Source of the DNA: Patagioenas fasciata
Taxonomy: Eukaryota; Chordata; Aves; Columbiformes; Columbidae
Assembly (NCBI RefSeq): GCF_037038585.1
Contig: NC_092525.1
Location: 1,652,969 to 1,716,968, forward strand
DNA: 64,000 nt
Reading direction: 5' to 3'
A model generated the notes under the pieces. That model did not search any database. It saw only the letters and a list, made by a program, of their open reading frames with translations, and was not told the origin of the DNA. A program made the translations under genes and the position numbers. Position 1 is the first letter of the stretch, and each line of letters begins with the position of its first letter. Shown here in pieces: positions 46,689 through 59,091 of the stretch.

Positions 46689-47668
46689 TGTGTCAGTACA
46701 CGGAAGACCGGGCACATGAGAAACTGCAAGAGTCAACAGCATGAGAACAAGCATTAGTGGAAAAATACAAGAACAAAGGACTGTATGCTATGTGATACAT
46801 CAAGGACAGAGGAGTTGATACAGGATTGATGCATCAAGGACAGAGGGACAGCTTGTGATAGACAAAAAAGGTGTTGATGGCAGTGACTTTGGTGGGAACA
46901 CAAAACACATCACTTATGTAATGACTAACTTAGCTAATCAACAAATGCTTGAGCAAGCATCATAGCGAGTATAAACGCAAGCCTGAATTTGTAATAAACA
47001 TCTCTCATTGCACCTTAAAAGAGAGTCCGTACCGCATTCGCTACACATGGCGTCCTGGAACAGGGACTTTCAGCGTGCCTATAAAGGCAGTAGCCGTTCT
47101 GGTAGCAAAGCCCAATCGAACCAGGAAACAGGACCGGGAACCAGGACAGTGCGCGCCCACCACCAACGAAAGGTGAGCGATTGGGAACCATGGGAGGGAA
47201 GTTATCCCTTAAGCAAAGACAAACCCTGGATGTCCTTCAACATGCGCTACAAACGCAAAATCAGGATGTATCAGGGGTCTGATTGGTGAGTTTATTACAA
47301 TGGATTGCTAATCATGTGCTAGACTTTCCTACAACTGGTACATTTCAGTTGGAGACATGGCACAAAGATGAATGAGAATTATATGAACAGGTAACGACTG
47401 GAGATAAAGCTGCTTGCAAATATTCATCTACTTGGGGAAAAATTATGACTACTAAGATACAGGATACAGGACTGATACATCAGGGACAGAGGGACAGCTT
47501 ACTATAGAAAAAAATGCGTATATGGCAGTTACATCGCTCATGTAATGTCTAACTTAGCTAAAGAGCAAATGCTTGAGCAAGCATCATAGCGAGTATAAAT
47601 GCAAACCTGAGTTTGTAATAAATGTCTCTCATGGCACCTTACCGTGAGTCCACGCCAGATTCGCTACA
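46689..47668 (+). mobile_element. Deleted ERVK-like provirus in U3
   Basis: Same breakpoints as 5415-6394, with the CTCTTC duplication at 46683-46688 and 47669-47674. The primer-binding site carries the TG insertion and an additional C-to-T change. Confidence 0.9.
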
Positions 47669-47674
47669 CTCTTC

Positions 47675-49473
47675 CTCATAGGTTCACCACCTTCCTCTCC
47701 TTCCTTGCTTTTCCTTTGCACGCTGCTCCACCTGAAGAGAAACACACAGAGGACTGAGCTACACCAGCCCAAGGGCACTACAATCAGACAGGGGCTGAGT
47801 CCGGGGGCTGACACCTCCCCACACCCCACAACGAGCCCACCTTGCCTTGGCCCCGGCCCCTCGCACATGCCTTAGAGATATCATAGCTCAGTACAAATCC
47901 CCACAGTCCTCACCTGCTGTTTGGTGCTTGCGGAGGGTCACACTCCCTGTGCCCCAGGGCACTGGCCCTACACGGCCAAGCTCGGCAGCGGGACTGTCTG
48001 GAGCTGCCGCTGGCTGGTTCTCCAGCTTTAGGGTCACCCGCAGAAGCCCGCTCTCCTCAGCTCTGCACACCCATCCAGTTGCGCCGCCCAGGCAAAGTCA
48101 GCTTCACCCTCTGCTCTACACCTCACCTGCAAACAACCAACTCTTCAACTGACAACTGTCCAAAACCCACCGACAAACTCTCCACACCTCAGCCTTTCGT
48201 TTGCAACTGCTGCCTCTAGTGCATCTCACAGACAAGCCTTCAAAATCCCCTCATCCTGCAATAACACTCCAGCACTGATCACCTGCGGGAACAACTACCA
48301 CAATACCATGCAAACACCAACCAGTTCTGGCACGGAAATATCACTTTCTCCTCAAGATTCCACCCTACACCAACTGCTGACAAACACACGCTGTCCTCAC
48401 CAAAGCCAAACGCTGCAACAACCAGCGACAACTCAAATTTGCGTGGGCGGTGCAAAATTGCAGGGGTGAGCTAACGCAGAGCTGGGCTTGAAAGCTGCAG
48501 AGTGTGCACCCTGTGGTATAACGTGGCGAGCTACTGCCATTCTGCCTTCTCCCTGGGAGAAGCGCGTGAGCAGAGGCTGCTTCAAGGCACGATGGGAACG
48601 GTTTGGTTCTCCGGGTCTCTCAGGGCGAGAGCGATAAATGTGATCTGTGGCGTGGCGCAGGAACTTCCCGTACACTTGCTCCTCCATTCGGTCTCGGGTG
48701 CTGCAAGAGAGGGAGCGAGAGATTCAGGGCAAGATTGACAACCTCGGCGTCCCCGTCCCAGCCACGGGTCACCCAAACCTGCAGACATCCCGGGAGGCCC
48801 CCTAAGATTTACACTCCCCTATGCCCCACCCTTGAAGCCTGGACATCGCCAGAACCATAGAGCAAGTATTTCTTGAGGAGGCACCCAAAGGGTCCGTGTT
48901 CTCTTTCAGGCAGATGCTAGCGCAAGATTGCAAATCATCTCACAGCTACCAGGAAGGTAAAAAATAACGTCTTGAAATGGGAAAGGAACAGGTATTGTTT
49001 CTCTTCATCACCTCCCTCATTGCCACGTTATCAAGGTCTCCCGCAATGTTCCACAGGAAACTTGAAGCTTGGAATTCCTGGTATTCTGAACCTGGGCAAG
49101 AAAGGAAGAAAAGCATGAGACTGATCATAAAGAGGGTGGCTGCTCGTAACATGGAAAGAGCAGTAACAAGGTAAAAAGATATCACTTTTCCTTAGAGAGC
49201 TCTCAAAGCTGCCTGTTAAGGACAAGAAAAACAAACTTGTGACGGACCATTACTTAAAATCCAAGGCCCAGGAAGCGATCTAATGTACATTGAAACGCGG
49301 GCCACGAGACAGTGGAAGTGCCACGAGCTGAGACTGAAGGGACAGAGGATGAATTTGCAAAGAAGTTTAGGTTTCGATGTCAAAACGGAAAATTCTACGT
49401 CATTAAAATATAATGCAAAAGTCAGTGTAAAATCAAGTAAGGCAACGACTCCAAATGAACTCCCAGGCGCTTC
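47675..49473. other. U3 tail
   Basis: Equivalent to 6401-8200. No gene seen. Confidence 0.6.
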
Positions 49474-49732
49474 AGTCACTCAGCAGATCAAAAATGCGGA
49501 TCATTTCTCACCTGCCCACCTCCCAAACCCCAGCCTATGTCCCCTGCTTCCAGCTTACCTGAGCCCAGATTAAAGGAGGATTTCAGAGGCCATGCCAAGT
49601 TCTGCTGCTCCTCGTTCGGGTTGCCAGTCTTCCTCCTCGCTCTGGAATTGCAGGTCAACCGCCTTCCTGTTCTTCTTTGATTGACGCTGAGCTGCCGCGT
49701 TACCCGCTGCCGTCTGAGCGGATCTCGGGGAG

Positions 49733-51967
49733 CCTCTGGAACCGCCAGAGCGCTCCCCCCACCAACATTCTCTTGCCTTGTTTTCGGGGTTCCTCTTCAC
49801 CAGCTGAGGCGCCCTCCCACCCCCCGCCGCCCTCTTACCTTTTTCTAGAGGTCTCTTGAGCCACCAGCAAGCTCCCCCGCACCTTCCCTCAGCGATCTTG
49901 GCCCGCCAGAGGCCTGCCCCTCGTCAGCCTCCTCCCCTTTTCCTGGGTGCTGCTTGAACCACTGGTGGGCTCCCCTCCACCATCCTCTCGTCCTTTGTAG
50001 GGGAGTCTCGTGACTCACCAGAGCGCTCTCCGCCGTTGCCTTGCTGGGGTTATTGACACCGCTTGACTTGCCAGAGCGCTCCCCCTCGCAGTTCTCTTGT
50101 TGGATTTCTTGGGACCTTTTGAACCGTTGGAACAACGGGAATGCTCCCCCCCACTGTGACCTTGCCTTTCTTCAGTGCGATCTTGACGTGCTGGAGCACT
50201 TCCCCGCGCCGTCCTCTTGCCTTTTACTGGGGAGTCTCTTGAATATCCACAGCACTCCCCCCTGCCATCCTTTACCAGATTTTTTGACACTTCTTGACAT
50301 CTCGGAGTGCTCTCACTCACCCTTGTCTTGCCTATTTTCAGGGCGCTCCTGTCCCGCTGGATGCTCCTCCCTGCTGTCCTATTGCCAGATTCAGAATTCT
50401 CGACCTGTCCCAGCGCTACCCCACCGTCCTTCTGCCTTCTACCTGGGAAGTCACTTGAAGAACTGGAGCACTCCCCCCTGCTGTCCTCTTGCCTTTCTTC
50501 ACTGAGATTTTGGCCTGCCAGAGCACTCCTCCCTGTTGTCCTCTTACTGGATTTCTTGGGACCTCTTGACCCACTGGGTTTCTCCTCCTGCTGTCCTTTT
50601 GCCTTTCTTTAGTACAATCTCAGCCTGCTGGAGCGCTCCCCCTCGCCGTCCTCCTGCTGGATTTCTTGGAACCTCTTGACCCCTTAGGGCGTTCCCCCTG
50701 CCACCCTCTTGTGGTTTTTGGGGGAGTCTTGTGATCAACCAGGCCGTTTCCCCCCACCATCCTCTTCCCCTTTTCCTGGGTGCTTCTTGATCCACCAGAG
50801 TGCTCTCAAAGCTGCCTGTTACCATCCTCTAACCATTCTCTTGCCTTTTTTGGTGGAGTCTTGTGACTCACCGGAGCGTTCTCCACCATTGTCTTGCTGG
50901 ATTTGTTGACATCGCTTGACCTGCCGGAGCGCTCCCCCTCACAGTTCTCTTCCTGGATATCTTGGGACATTTTGAACCACTGGGGGGCTCCCACCCGCCA
51001 TCCTCTTACCGCATTTATTGAGACGTCCTGATCTGCCAGAGCGTTCCCCCTCGCCGTCCTTTTGCTGGATTTCTTGGGATGCCTTAAACAACTGTGGGGC
51101 TCCCACCCACCATCCTCTAACCGCATTTATCGACATTTCCTGATCTGCTGGAGCGCTCCCCCTTGCCGTCCTCTTGCTGGATTTCTTGGGATCTCTTGGA
51201 CCACTGGGGGGGCTCCCACCCGCCATCCTCTTACCGCATTTATTGAGACTTCCTGATCTGCTGGATTGCTCTCCCCCTGGCCTTCCTCTTGCACTTTTTT
51301 GGGGGAGTCTTCTTCACACATCCGAGCGCTCTCCCTCACCCTTGTCTTGCCTCTAGTCAGGGCGCTCTTCTCCCGCTGGAACGCTCCTCCCCGCCATCCT
51401 ATTGCCAGACTGAGAATTCTTGACCTGCCGCAGTCCTGCCCCGCCATGCTCCTGCCTTCTGCCTGGGAAGTCACTTGAAGAACTGGAGCGCTCTCCCCCG
51501 CTGTCCTCTTGCCTTTCCTCAGTGGGATTTTGGCCTGCTAAAGAGCTCCTCCCTGTCGTCCTCTTGCTGGATTTCTCGGTACCTCTTGATCCACTGGGTC
51601 TCTCCTCCTGCCGTCCTTTTGCCTTTCCTTAGTACATTCTTGGTCTGCTGGAGTGCTCCCCCCCACCATCCTCTTGCTGGATTTCTCGGGACCCCTTGTC
51701 CCATATAGGACATTCCCCCCCACCACCATCCTGGTGTGTTTTTTAGGAGAGTCTTGTGATCGACCAGAGCGCTCCCCCCTTGACATCCTCTTCCCCTTTT
51801 TCTGGGTGACTTTTGAACCACTGGTGAACTCTACCCCATCATCCTCTTGCCACATATATTGAGACTTGTTGATCCGCCAGAGCGCTTCCCCCCCTGTCCT
51901 CTTGCCAGATTTACTGATACCTCTTGTCCTGTCAGAGCGCTCCCTTTCGCAGTCCTCTTTGTTCAGT
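49733..51967. repeat. ~56-bp minisatellite array in U4
   Basis: About 2.23 kb. After 51474 the array jumps to the unit order that follows the second CTAGTCAGGGCGC block in other copies. This is consistent with loss of ~29 units by unequal exchange between the two higher-order repeats. Confidence 0.92.
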
Positions 51968-51971
51968 TTGT

Positions 51972-53715
51972 AAGGTAGGAGGGGGGATCTCTGATTACAG
52001 AAAGGTCCCTTTGTTCTAGGAGACATTCCCGTGCTCCATGCTTCAGGTTGCCCATCTTCCCTCTCATTTTCAATATGCACGTCCATCACCTTCCTCCTCT
52101 TCTTTCTTGATCCCTCGACTCCCGGATGAACTCAAATCCTCTTTCTTGATCACTCTTTCTCGTAAGTTCACAACCTTACTTTCCTTTCTTGCTTTCGCCT
52201 TTGTGAGCTGCTCCACCCAAACCGAAATGCCCTGAAGACAGAAATACACCCACCCCAAGCCCGTACAGTCACATAGGGGGTGAGTCCGCTCGCTGACGCA
52301 TCCCCACATCCCACAGCAAGCCCACCTTGCCTTGGCCCCGGCCCCCCGCACAGGCCTTCCCACCAACCCAGCCCCTCCGTAGCAGCACAGTTTCCCAGCA
52401 TGCACCCCACAAAGACTTTCTTTGCCAGTCACCCCTGGCACTTACAGCAACACACCACACCAGCATCAAGAGCCCTGGGAGTGGAGAGCTGGCCAGGCCC
52501 TCACCCCGGCAGGATCCTCTTCCCCCTCCTTTAGCTGATGGCAGACAGACAAGACACCTCCCAAGAGGTGTCCAGCCCTCTCTCTCAACCACTCATGAGT
52601 ACAAAAGCCCAGCCTCTACTCACCCACCCCGCCTCCCAAAACCCCACCAGCAGCCCCTGGTCCCAGCTGAACAGCAGCCAGTGCTGAAGATCTGGCTCGT
52701 GTTGTCGGACACAACCTTCCCATGGATGTCTGGGCCCCTGAGCAGTTTCCAGGGGTGGGAGGGCGCAGTCCTGATTACAGGGAGGTCCCTGTCCCAAGGG
52801 GGACATTTTCTTCCTCCTCACTCCTGACTCGCAGCTCCATCACCTTCCTCCTCTTCTTTCTTGATCCCTCCTGACCCGCAGGTCTACCACCGTCATCTTC
52901 TTTCTTGATCCCTGTTGACTTGCAGATGCACTCCAATCCTCTTTCTTGATCGCTCTTCCTCGTAGGTTCACCACCTTCCTCTTCTTTCTTGCTTTCGCCT
53001 TTGCGAGCTGCTCCACCCGAACAGAGATGCACAGAAAACAAAAATATACCCACCCCAGGCCCGTACAGTCACACGAGGGGGCGAGTCCGGTCGCTGACGC
53101 ATCCCCACACCCCACCACAAGGCCACCTTGCCTTGGCCCCGGCCCCCCGCACAGGCCTTCCCACCAACCCAGCCCCTCCGTAGCAGCACAGTTTCCCAGC
53201 ATGCACCCCACAAAGACTTTCTTTGCCAGTCACCCCTGGCACTTACAGCAACACACCACACCAGCATCAAGAGCCCTGGGAGTGGAGAGCTGGCCAGGCC
53301 CTCACCCCGGCAGGATCCTCTTCCCCCTCCTTTACCTGCTGGCAGACAGACACCTCCCAAGGGATGACCACCCTGCTCCCTTAACTGCTCCCAAGTCCAA
53401 GAGCCCAGCCCCTGCTCACCACCCCCACCTCCCAAAACACAGCCAACAGCCCCTGCTCCCATTTTACCACTTTACCCCCGAGCACGGTTTCTAGGGGTGG
53501 GAGGGGGACGCACTAATCACAGATCGTTCCCTGTGCTTAAGGATACATTCTCCTTCTCGCTGGCTCAGCCTGCCCATCTTCCTCCTCACTCTTGACTCGT
53601 AGCTCCATCACCTTTCTCCTCTTTTGTCCCCTCCTGACTCACAGGTCCACCACTGTCATCTTCTTTCTTGACTCTGCTTGACTCACAGGTGCGCTCCAAT
53701 CCTCTTTCGTGATCG
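51972..53715. repeat. 0.75-kb modules in U4
   Basis: Copy of 3665-5408 at an offset of 48307. Confidence 0.85.
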
Positions 53716-53721
53716 CTCTTC

Positions 53722-54701
53722 TGTGTCAGTACACGGAAGACCGGGCACATGAGAAACTGCAAGAGTCAACAGCATGAGAACAAGCATTAGTGGAAAAATA
53801 CAAGAACAAAGGACTGTATGCTATGTGATACATCAAGGACAGAGGAGTTGATACAGGATTGATGCATCAAGGACAGAGGGACAGCTTGTGATAGACAAAA
53901 AAGGTGTTTATGGCAGTGACTTTGGTGGGAACACAAAACACATCACTTATGTAATGACTAACTTAGCTAATCAACAAATGCTTGAGCAAGTATCATAGCG
54001 AGTATAAACACAAGCCTGAATTTGTAATAAACATCTCTCATTGCACCTTAAAAGAGAGTCCGTACCGCATTCGCTACAAATGGCGCCCTGGAACAGGGAC
54101 TTTCAGTGTGCCTATAAAGGCAGTAGCCGCTCTGGTAGCGAAGCCCAATCGAACCAGGAAACAGGACCGGGAACCAGGACAGTGCGCGCCCACCACCAAC
54201 GAAAGGTGAGCGATTGGGAACCATGGGAGGGAAGCTATCCCTTAAGCAAAGACAAACCCTGGATGTCCTTCAACATGCGCTACAAACGCAAAATCAGGAT
54301 GTATCAGGGGTCTGATTGGTGAGTTTATTACAATGGATTGCTAATCATGTGCTAGACTTCCCTACAACTGGTACATTTCAGTTGGAGACATGGCACAAAG
54401 ATGAATGAGAATTATATGAACAGGTAACGACTGGAGATAAAGCTGCTTGCAAATATTCATCTACTTGGGGAAAAATTATGACTACTAAGATACAGGATAC
54501 AGGACTGATACATCAGGGACAGAGGGACAGCTTACTATAGAAAAAAATGCGTATATGGCAGTTACTTCGCTCATGTAATGTCTAACTTAGCTAAAGAGCA
54601 AATGCTTGAGCAAGCATCATAGCGAGTATAAATGCAAACCTGAGTTTGTAATAAATGTCTCTCATGGCACCTTACCGTGAGTCCACGCCAGATTCGCTAC
54701 A
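53722..54701 (+). mobile_element. Deleted ERVK-like provirus in U4
   Basis: Same structure and CTCTTC duplications (53716-53721 and 54702-54707). gag start and TG-interrupted primer-binding site as in U1. Confidence 0.9.
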
Positions 54702-54707
54702 CTCTTC

Positions 54708-55760
54708 CTCATAGGTTCACCACCTTCCTCTCCTTCCTTGCTTTTCCTTTGCACGCTGCTCCACCTGAAGAGAAACACACAGAGGACTGAGCTACACCAG
54801 CCCAAGGGCACTACAATCAGACAGGGGCTGAGTCTGGGGGCTGACACCTCCCCACACCCCACAACGAGCCCACCTTGCCTTGGCCCCGGCCCCTCGCACA
54901 TGCCTTAGAGATATCATAGCTCAGTACAAATCCCCACAGTCCTCACCTGCTGTTGGGTGCTTGCGGAGGGTCACACTCCCTGTGCCCCAGGGCACTGGCC
55001 CTACACGGCCAAGCTCGGCAGCGGGACTGTCTGGAGCTGCCGCTGGCTGGTTCTCCAGCTTTAGGGTCACCCGCAGAAGCCCGCTCTCCTCAGCTCTGCA
55101 CACCCATCCAGTTGCGCCGCCCAGGCAAAGTCAGCTTCACCCTCTGCTCTACACCTCACCTGCAAACAACCAACTCTTCAACTGACAACTGTCCAAAACC
55201 CACCGACAAACTCTCCACACCTCAGCCTTTCGTTTGCAACTGCTGCCTCTAGTGCATCTCACAGACAAGCCTTCAAAATCCCCTCATCCTGCAATAACAC
55301 TCCAGCACTGATCACCTGCGGGAACAACTACCACAATACCATGCAAACACCAACCAGTTCTGGCACGGAAATATCACTTTCTCCTCAAGATTCCACCCTA
55401 CACCAACTGCTGACAAACACACGCTGTCCTCACCAAAGCCAAACGCTGCAACAACCAGCGACAACTCAAATTTGCGTGGGCGGTGCAAAATTGCAGGGGT
55501 GAGCTAACGCAGAGCTGGGCTTGAAAGCTGCAGAATGTACACCCTGTTGTTTAACGTGGCGAGTCACTCCCATTCTGCCTTCTCCCTGGGAGAAGCGCAT
55601 GAGCAGAGGTTACTTCAAGGCACGATGAGAACGGTTCGGTTCTCCGGGTCTCGGAGGGCGAGAGCGATAAATGTGATCTGTGTCGTGGCGCAGGAACTTC
55701 CCATCCACTTGCTTCTCCATTCAGTCTGGTGCTGCAAGAGAAGGAGAGAAAGAAAAAGTT
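54708..55760. other. U4 tail
   Basis: Equivalent to 6401-7440. It diverges from the other copies after ~55530. No gene seen. Confidence 0.55.
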
Positions 55761-55945
55761 AGGACCGAGTTAACAACCTCATCATCCCTGACCCCTAATC
55801 TGCAGGAATCCTAGGAGGCCTGATATAATTTTGCTCATCTCCCTGTCTTTGCTGGAATACTTTACTGTAGAAATTTCTGTCATCAACATTCTCTTAACCG
55901 ATCTGATGTGTTCATAGTTCCTAGCCCAGCATCCTTTCCTCAAAG

Positions 55946-56642
55946 TACCTCAGCATTTCCCTTTGAAACCACACCTTAGTGCCATCCCGTCCCAGAGCTA
56001 CCTCAGCATTTCCCACTGCAGCCTCTGCGATGCCATCTCCTCCCTGAGGTACCTCAGCCTTTACCACCAAAACCTCTCTCCCTTCCGTCCTCTCCTTTAA
56101 GTCCCTCACCCTTTCCCGCCAAAGCCTCCCCCGATGTCATCCCCTCCCTGAGGTACCTCAGCCTTTCCTGTCAAAGCCTCCCCCGATATCATCCCCTCCC
56201 CGAGGTACCTCAGCCTTTCCTGTCAAAGCCTCCCCCGATATCATCCCCTCCCTGAGGTACCTCAGCCTTTCCCATCAAAGCCTCCCCCGATATCATCCCC
56301 TCCCCGAGGTACCTCAGCCTTTCCTGTCAAAGCCTCCCCCGATATCATCCCCTCCCCGAGGTACCTCAGCCTTTCCCGTCAAAGCCTCCCCCGATATCAT
56401 CCCCTCCCCGAGGTACCTCAGCCTTTCCTGTCAAAGCCTCCCCCGATATCATCCCCTCCCTGAGGTACCTCAGCCTTTCCTGTCAAAGCCTCCCCCGATA
56501 TCATCCCCTCCCTGAGGTACCTCAGCCTTTCCTGTCAAAGCCTCCCCCGATATCATCCCCTCCCCGAGGTACCTCAGCCTTTCCTGTCAAAGCCTCCCCC
56601 GATATCATCCCCTCCCCGAGGTACCTCAGCTTTTCCCGCCTA
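55946..56642. repeat. 52-bp minisatellite, ~13 units (F')
   Basis: First degenerate unit at 55954 and closing partial at 56630, which is 13 times 52 bases. It is exactly seven units shorter than the array at 16285-17345. Confidence 0.97.
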
Positions 56643-57425
56643 AGCTCCTCCCGCGCCGTCCCGCCCTCAGGTTCCTCCGCCGCTCCCTCCGTTCCCGGCC
56701 CCCCCCCGCCCCTCGCGCCCCCCCTTGGCGCTCCCGACCCGCCGCTGCCCCCTCCCGCTCGCTTTCCTCCCTCTGTCCTGTGTCACTACGGGGGCTCCCC
56801 CTCCGCCCCACGGCCCCGCCCGAGCCCCGCGCAGCGCTCAGCGCGGGGCTCCCTTCCCTCACAGCCGCCCGCGTGTTTCCCCCTCGCCCCGGCCTGGGGC
56901 CGCGCTGTTGCGGCTGGCTGCCCCTCGCCTTCCTCCTTCCGAAACCAGCCCGTCTGTCACCCTCCAGCCTCGCCCCTCAGCCGGTCCCGGGCCGCCCCGT
57001 CCAGTCTCCCCGCTGTACGCCCGCCCCTCGCTCACCGCCGGCCCCGCCGTTCCTCGCGCGCTGCTCCAGCCGCCGCACCGCCGGCACGCGCTCCGCGGCC
57101 CGCGCACTTACGCAGCGTGTCCCCGCCCATCCCGCGCAGGAGCCAATCCCGTCCGCGTCCGCCACCGGGCTGCGCCCCCCCCCCCCCCCGCCTCCGCGCC
57201 CGGCACTGGCCCCCCCTGCCCCTCGCCTCCCGTCCCGGAGCCACCGGCGGCCGCAGAGCGGCGCTGTCCGCCCGCAGGGCGGGGCCGGGAGCTTTCAGGC
57301 TGCGTCTGCCCGGGACCGAGGGCTCTGCCGCCTGCCCGGGACAGCCCGGGACCGAGGGCTCCGCCGCTGCAGCCCGTTTCGTGCCGCTTGCGCCCCCCAG
57401 GTTACACGGCTGCAGCCTTCCTGCT
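56640..57425. promoter_or_regulatory. CpG island (F')
   Basis: Copy of 17340-18120 with the CCAAT box at 57143-57147 and a slightly longer C run near 57175. The long frames here differ from those in F because of 1-2 base indels, which argues against coding. Confidence 0.7.
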
Positions 57426-58639
57426 GGTTTAGCTCACACACCTTTCTTCTTTCTAACTGCACAGCAGTTCACACTCACAAAAGTTCGCGCTGGTTGGCAT
57501 AAGAGTATCTGCATAAGAATTTACAAACATTACAAAGATATACCACAGACCACAGCTCTCTAAGCTTTCAAGTTAAAGTTCCATGTTTAAATAAAACAGA
57601 CAATACCAGTAGAGCTGTGTACCTCTGTCGTCTTTGTTCAGAAAGAAGTGACAACACCAGAAAACACATTGACAGCCAGTGCTTTGAACAGTGAAGGTGG
57701 GATCTACAAAAGTCTGATTAAACTAAACAGCCTCAGGTCTTTATCAAGCTGCAGATCTGCCAGGAATGCTGAAATGCAAGAGTTTACTCCTGCAATATTC
57801 CACGATGGAACAGCCACTTCATATCAAATATAATCTCAAAGTTCCAAACCAGTACATTAAAAAGCTACCAGTAAGTATTAGAAGACCACTGCAAGATCTT
57901 ATTGCTTTTTGAGTTAAATAATAATTTTTCAATAAACCAAAACCCAAACAGGTTCTCAAATCTGTTGCTTATCATCCTGTTCATTCATTAGCACTGCAGC
58001 AATCAGTTTTTATACAATGTGTCAACAGAGGCGTCTAAAAAACCCCAAACAAAACTTATTCAAGTCCACGGACACCCCCGCCCTCCTTGCCCCCCCTCAC
58101 CCTGAGCCCCACGATCACCACTTGGTGCGGGAGAGGAGCACAACTCGACAGACAGAACCAGAAATCCGACTGCGGTAAGAAGGAAACATCGAGGTAGTTA
58201 CAGCTTCCTTAAACATTCAAAATCTGATGTCTTCCAAAACAAAGCACATCATCCTCATCATTTAAAAAGCAAAGTTGCTTTGTACGTCTCTGATCCTCAC
58301 ACCAGCTGAGTGGTTCTCAAGTCCGCTGAGCTCCACTGTGCAGCCACCCCCACGTCTGTGTCGCCTTGTCTGGAGTCCCCAGTCGCGGGACAGTGAGTGG
58401 GGTTGGACTCCAGTGATAAAGAAAAACACAAAGAGTCAAATTGGAAAAGTAATTAAAACAGAAGATCTGAAAGCCAGTTTAATTTTAATAACTTATTTGT
58501 ACACTGCTATAAGCATATGAAGTATGGGGGTCACGAACTCTTGCTACCACATATGTGCCTTATTACAATAAGCACAGGAAACAAGGAAGTAGCATTCCTT
58601 CTATTTTTGATGTAATTATGAGCTAATACATCTCCTGAG

Positions 58640-58795
58640 ATGGCTTCCAGACCTGATTTAGTATCTACACTGTGTTGTACTGCAGATAAATACCTCAGGT
58701 CAGCATTAATTGAAGACAATGTGCAGAATGAGCAATATGCAGGTAAGCACAAGATCCTGGATTCCTTACAAGAGTCTACTTTTAAAATTGTCTGA
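58640..58795 (+). other. Possible small ORF or first coding exon (F')
   Basis: Counterpart of 19341-19496, same start, donor-like GTAAGC and stop. Confidence 0.25.
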
Positions 58796-59091
58796 AAATG
58801 CTGCAGAAATTGTAGCAGATAAACAACAGTAGCCACATTTTGTTCTATGGCATTTACATAATGTTGATCCACCTGTATTAACTTGTGCCCTTTCGGAACA
58901 GAGCTGTAAACTCAGAGTGTCCAAAGACTTCTTTCTTTTGAATAGAATACGCTTAAACTGGCTGTCTTGAACAGACTGGCTGTGCAGACTTGCAGCAGTT
59001 GAATGGAGGATGTGATTCCAGTGAATGGAGACAGAAAGAAGATCAGCACAAAAGCAGCAATGACAGACCAGAGACACCCACCTAAAGCCTA

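Larger units (their letters stand above)
40839..49473 (+). repeat. 8.6-kb repeat unit, copy U3
   Basis: Complete unit with the longer form of the minisatellite, as in U2. It continues without interruption into U4. Confidence 0.95.
49474..55760 (+). repeat. Repeat unit, copy U4 (short minisatellite)
   Basis: The unit has a minisatellite ~1.6 kb shorter than U3. Its tail departs from the U1/U3 consensus from about 55530, earlier than U2 does (~15990), and leads into flank F'. Confidence 0.93.
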
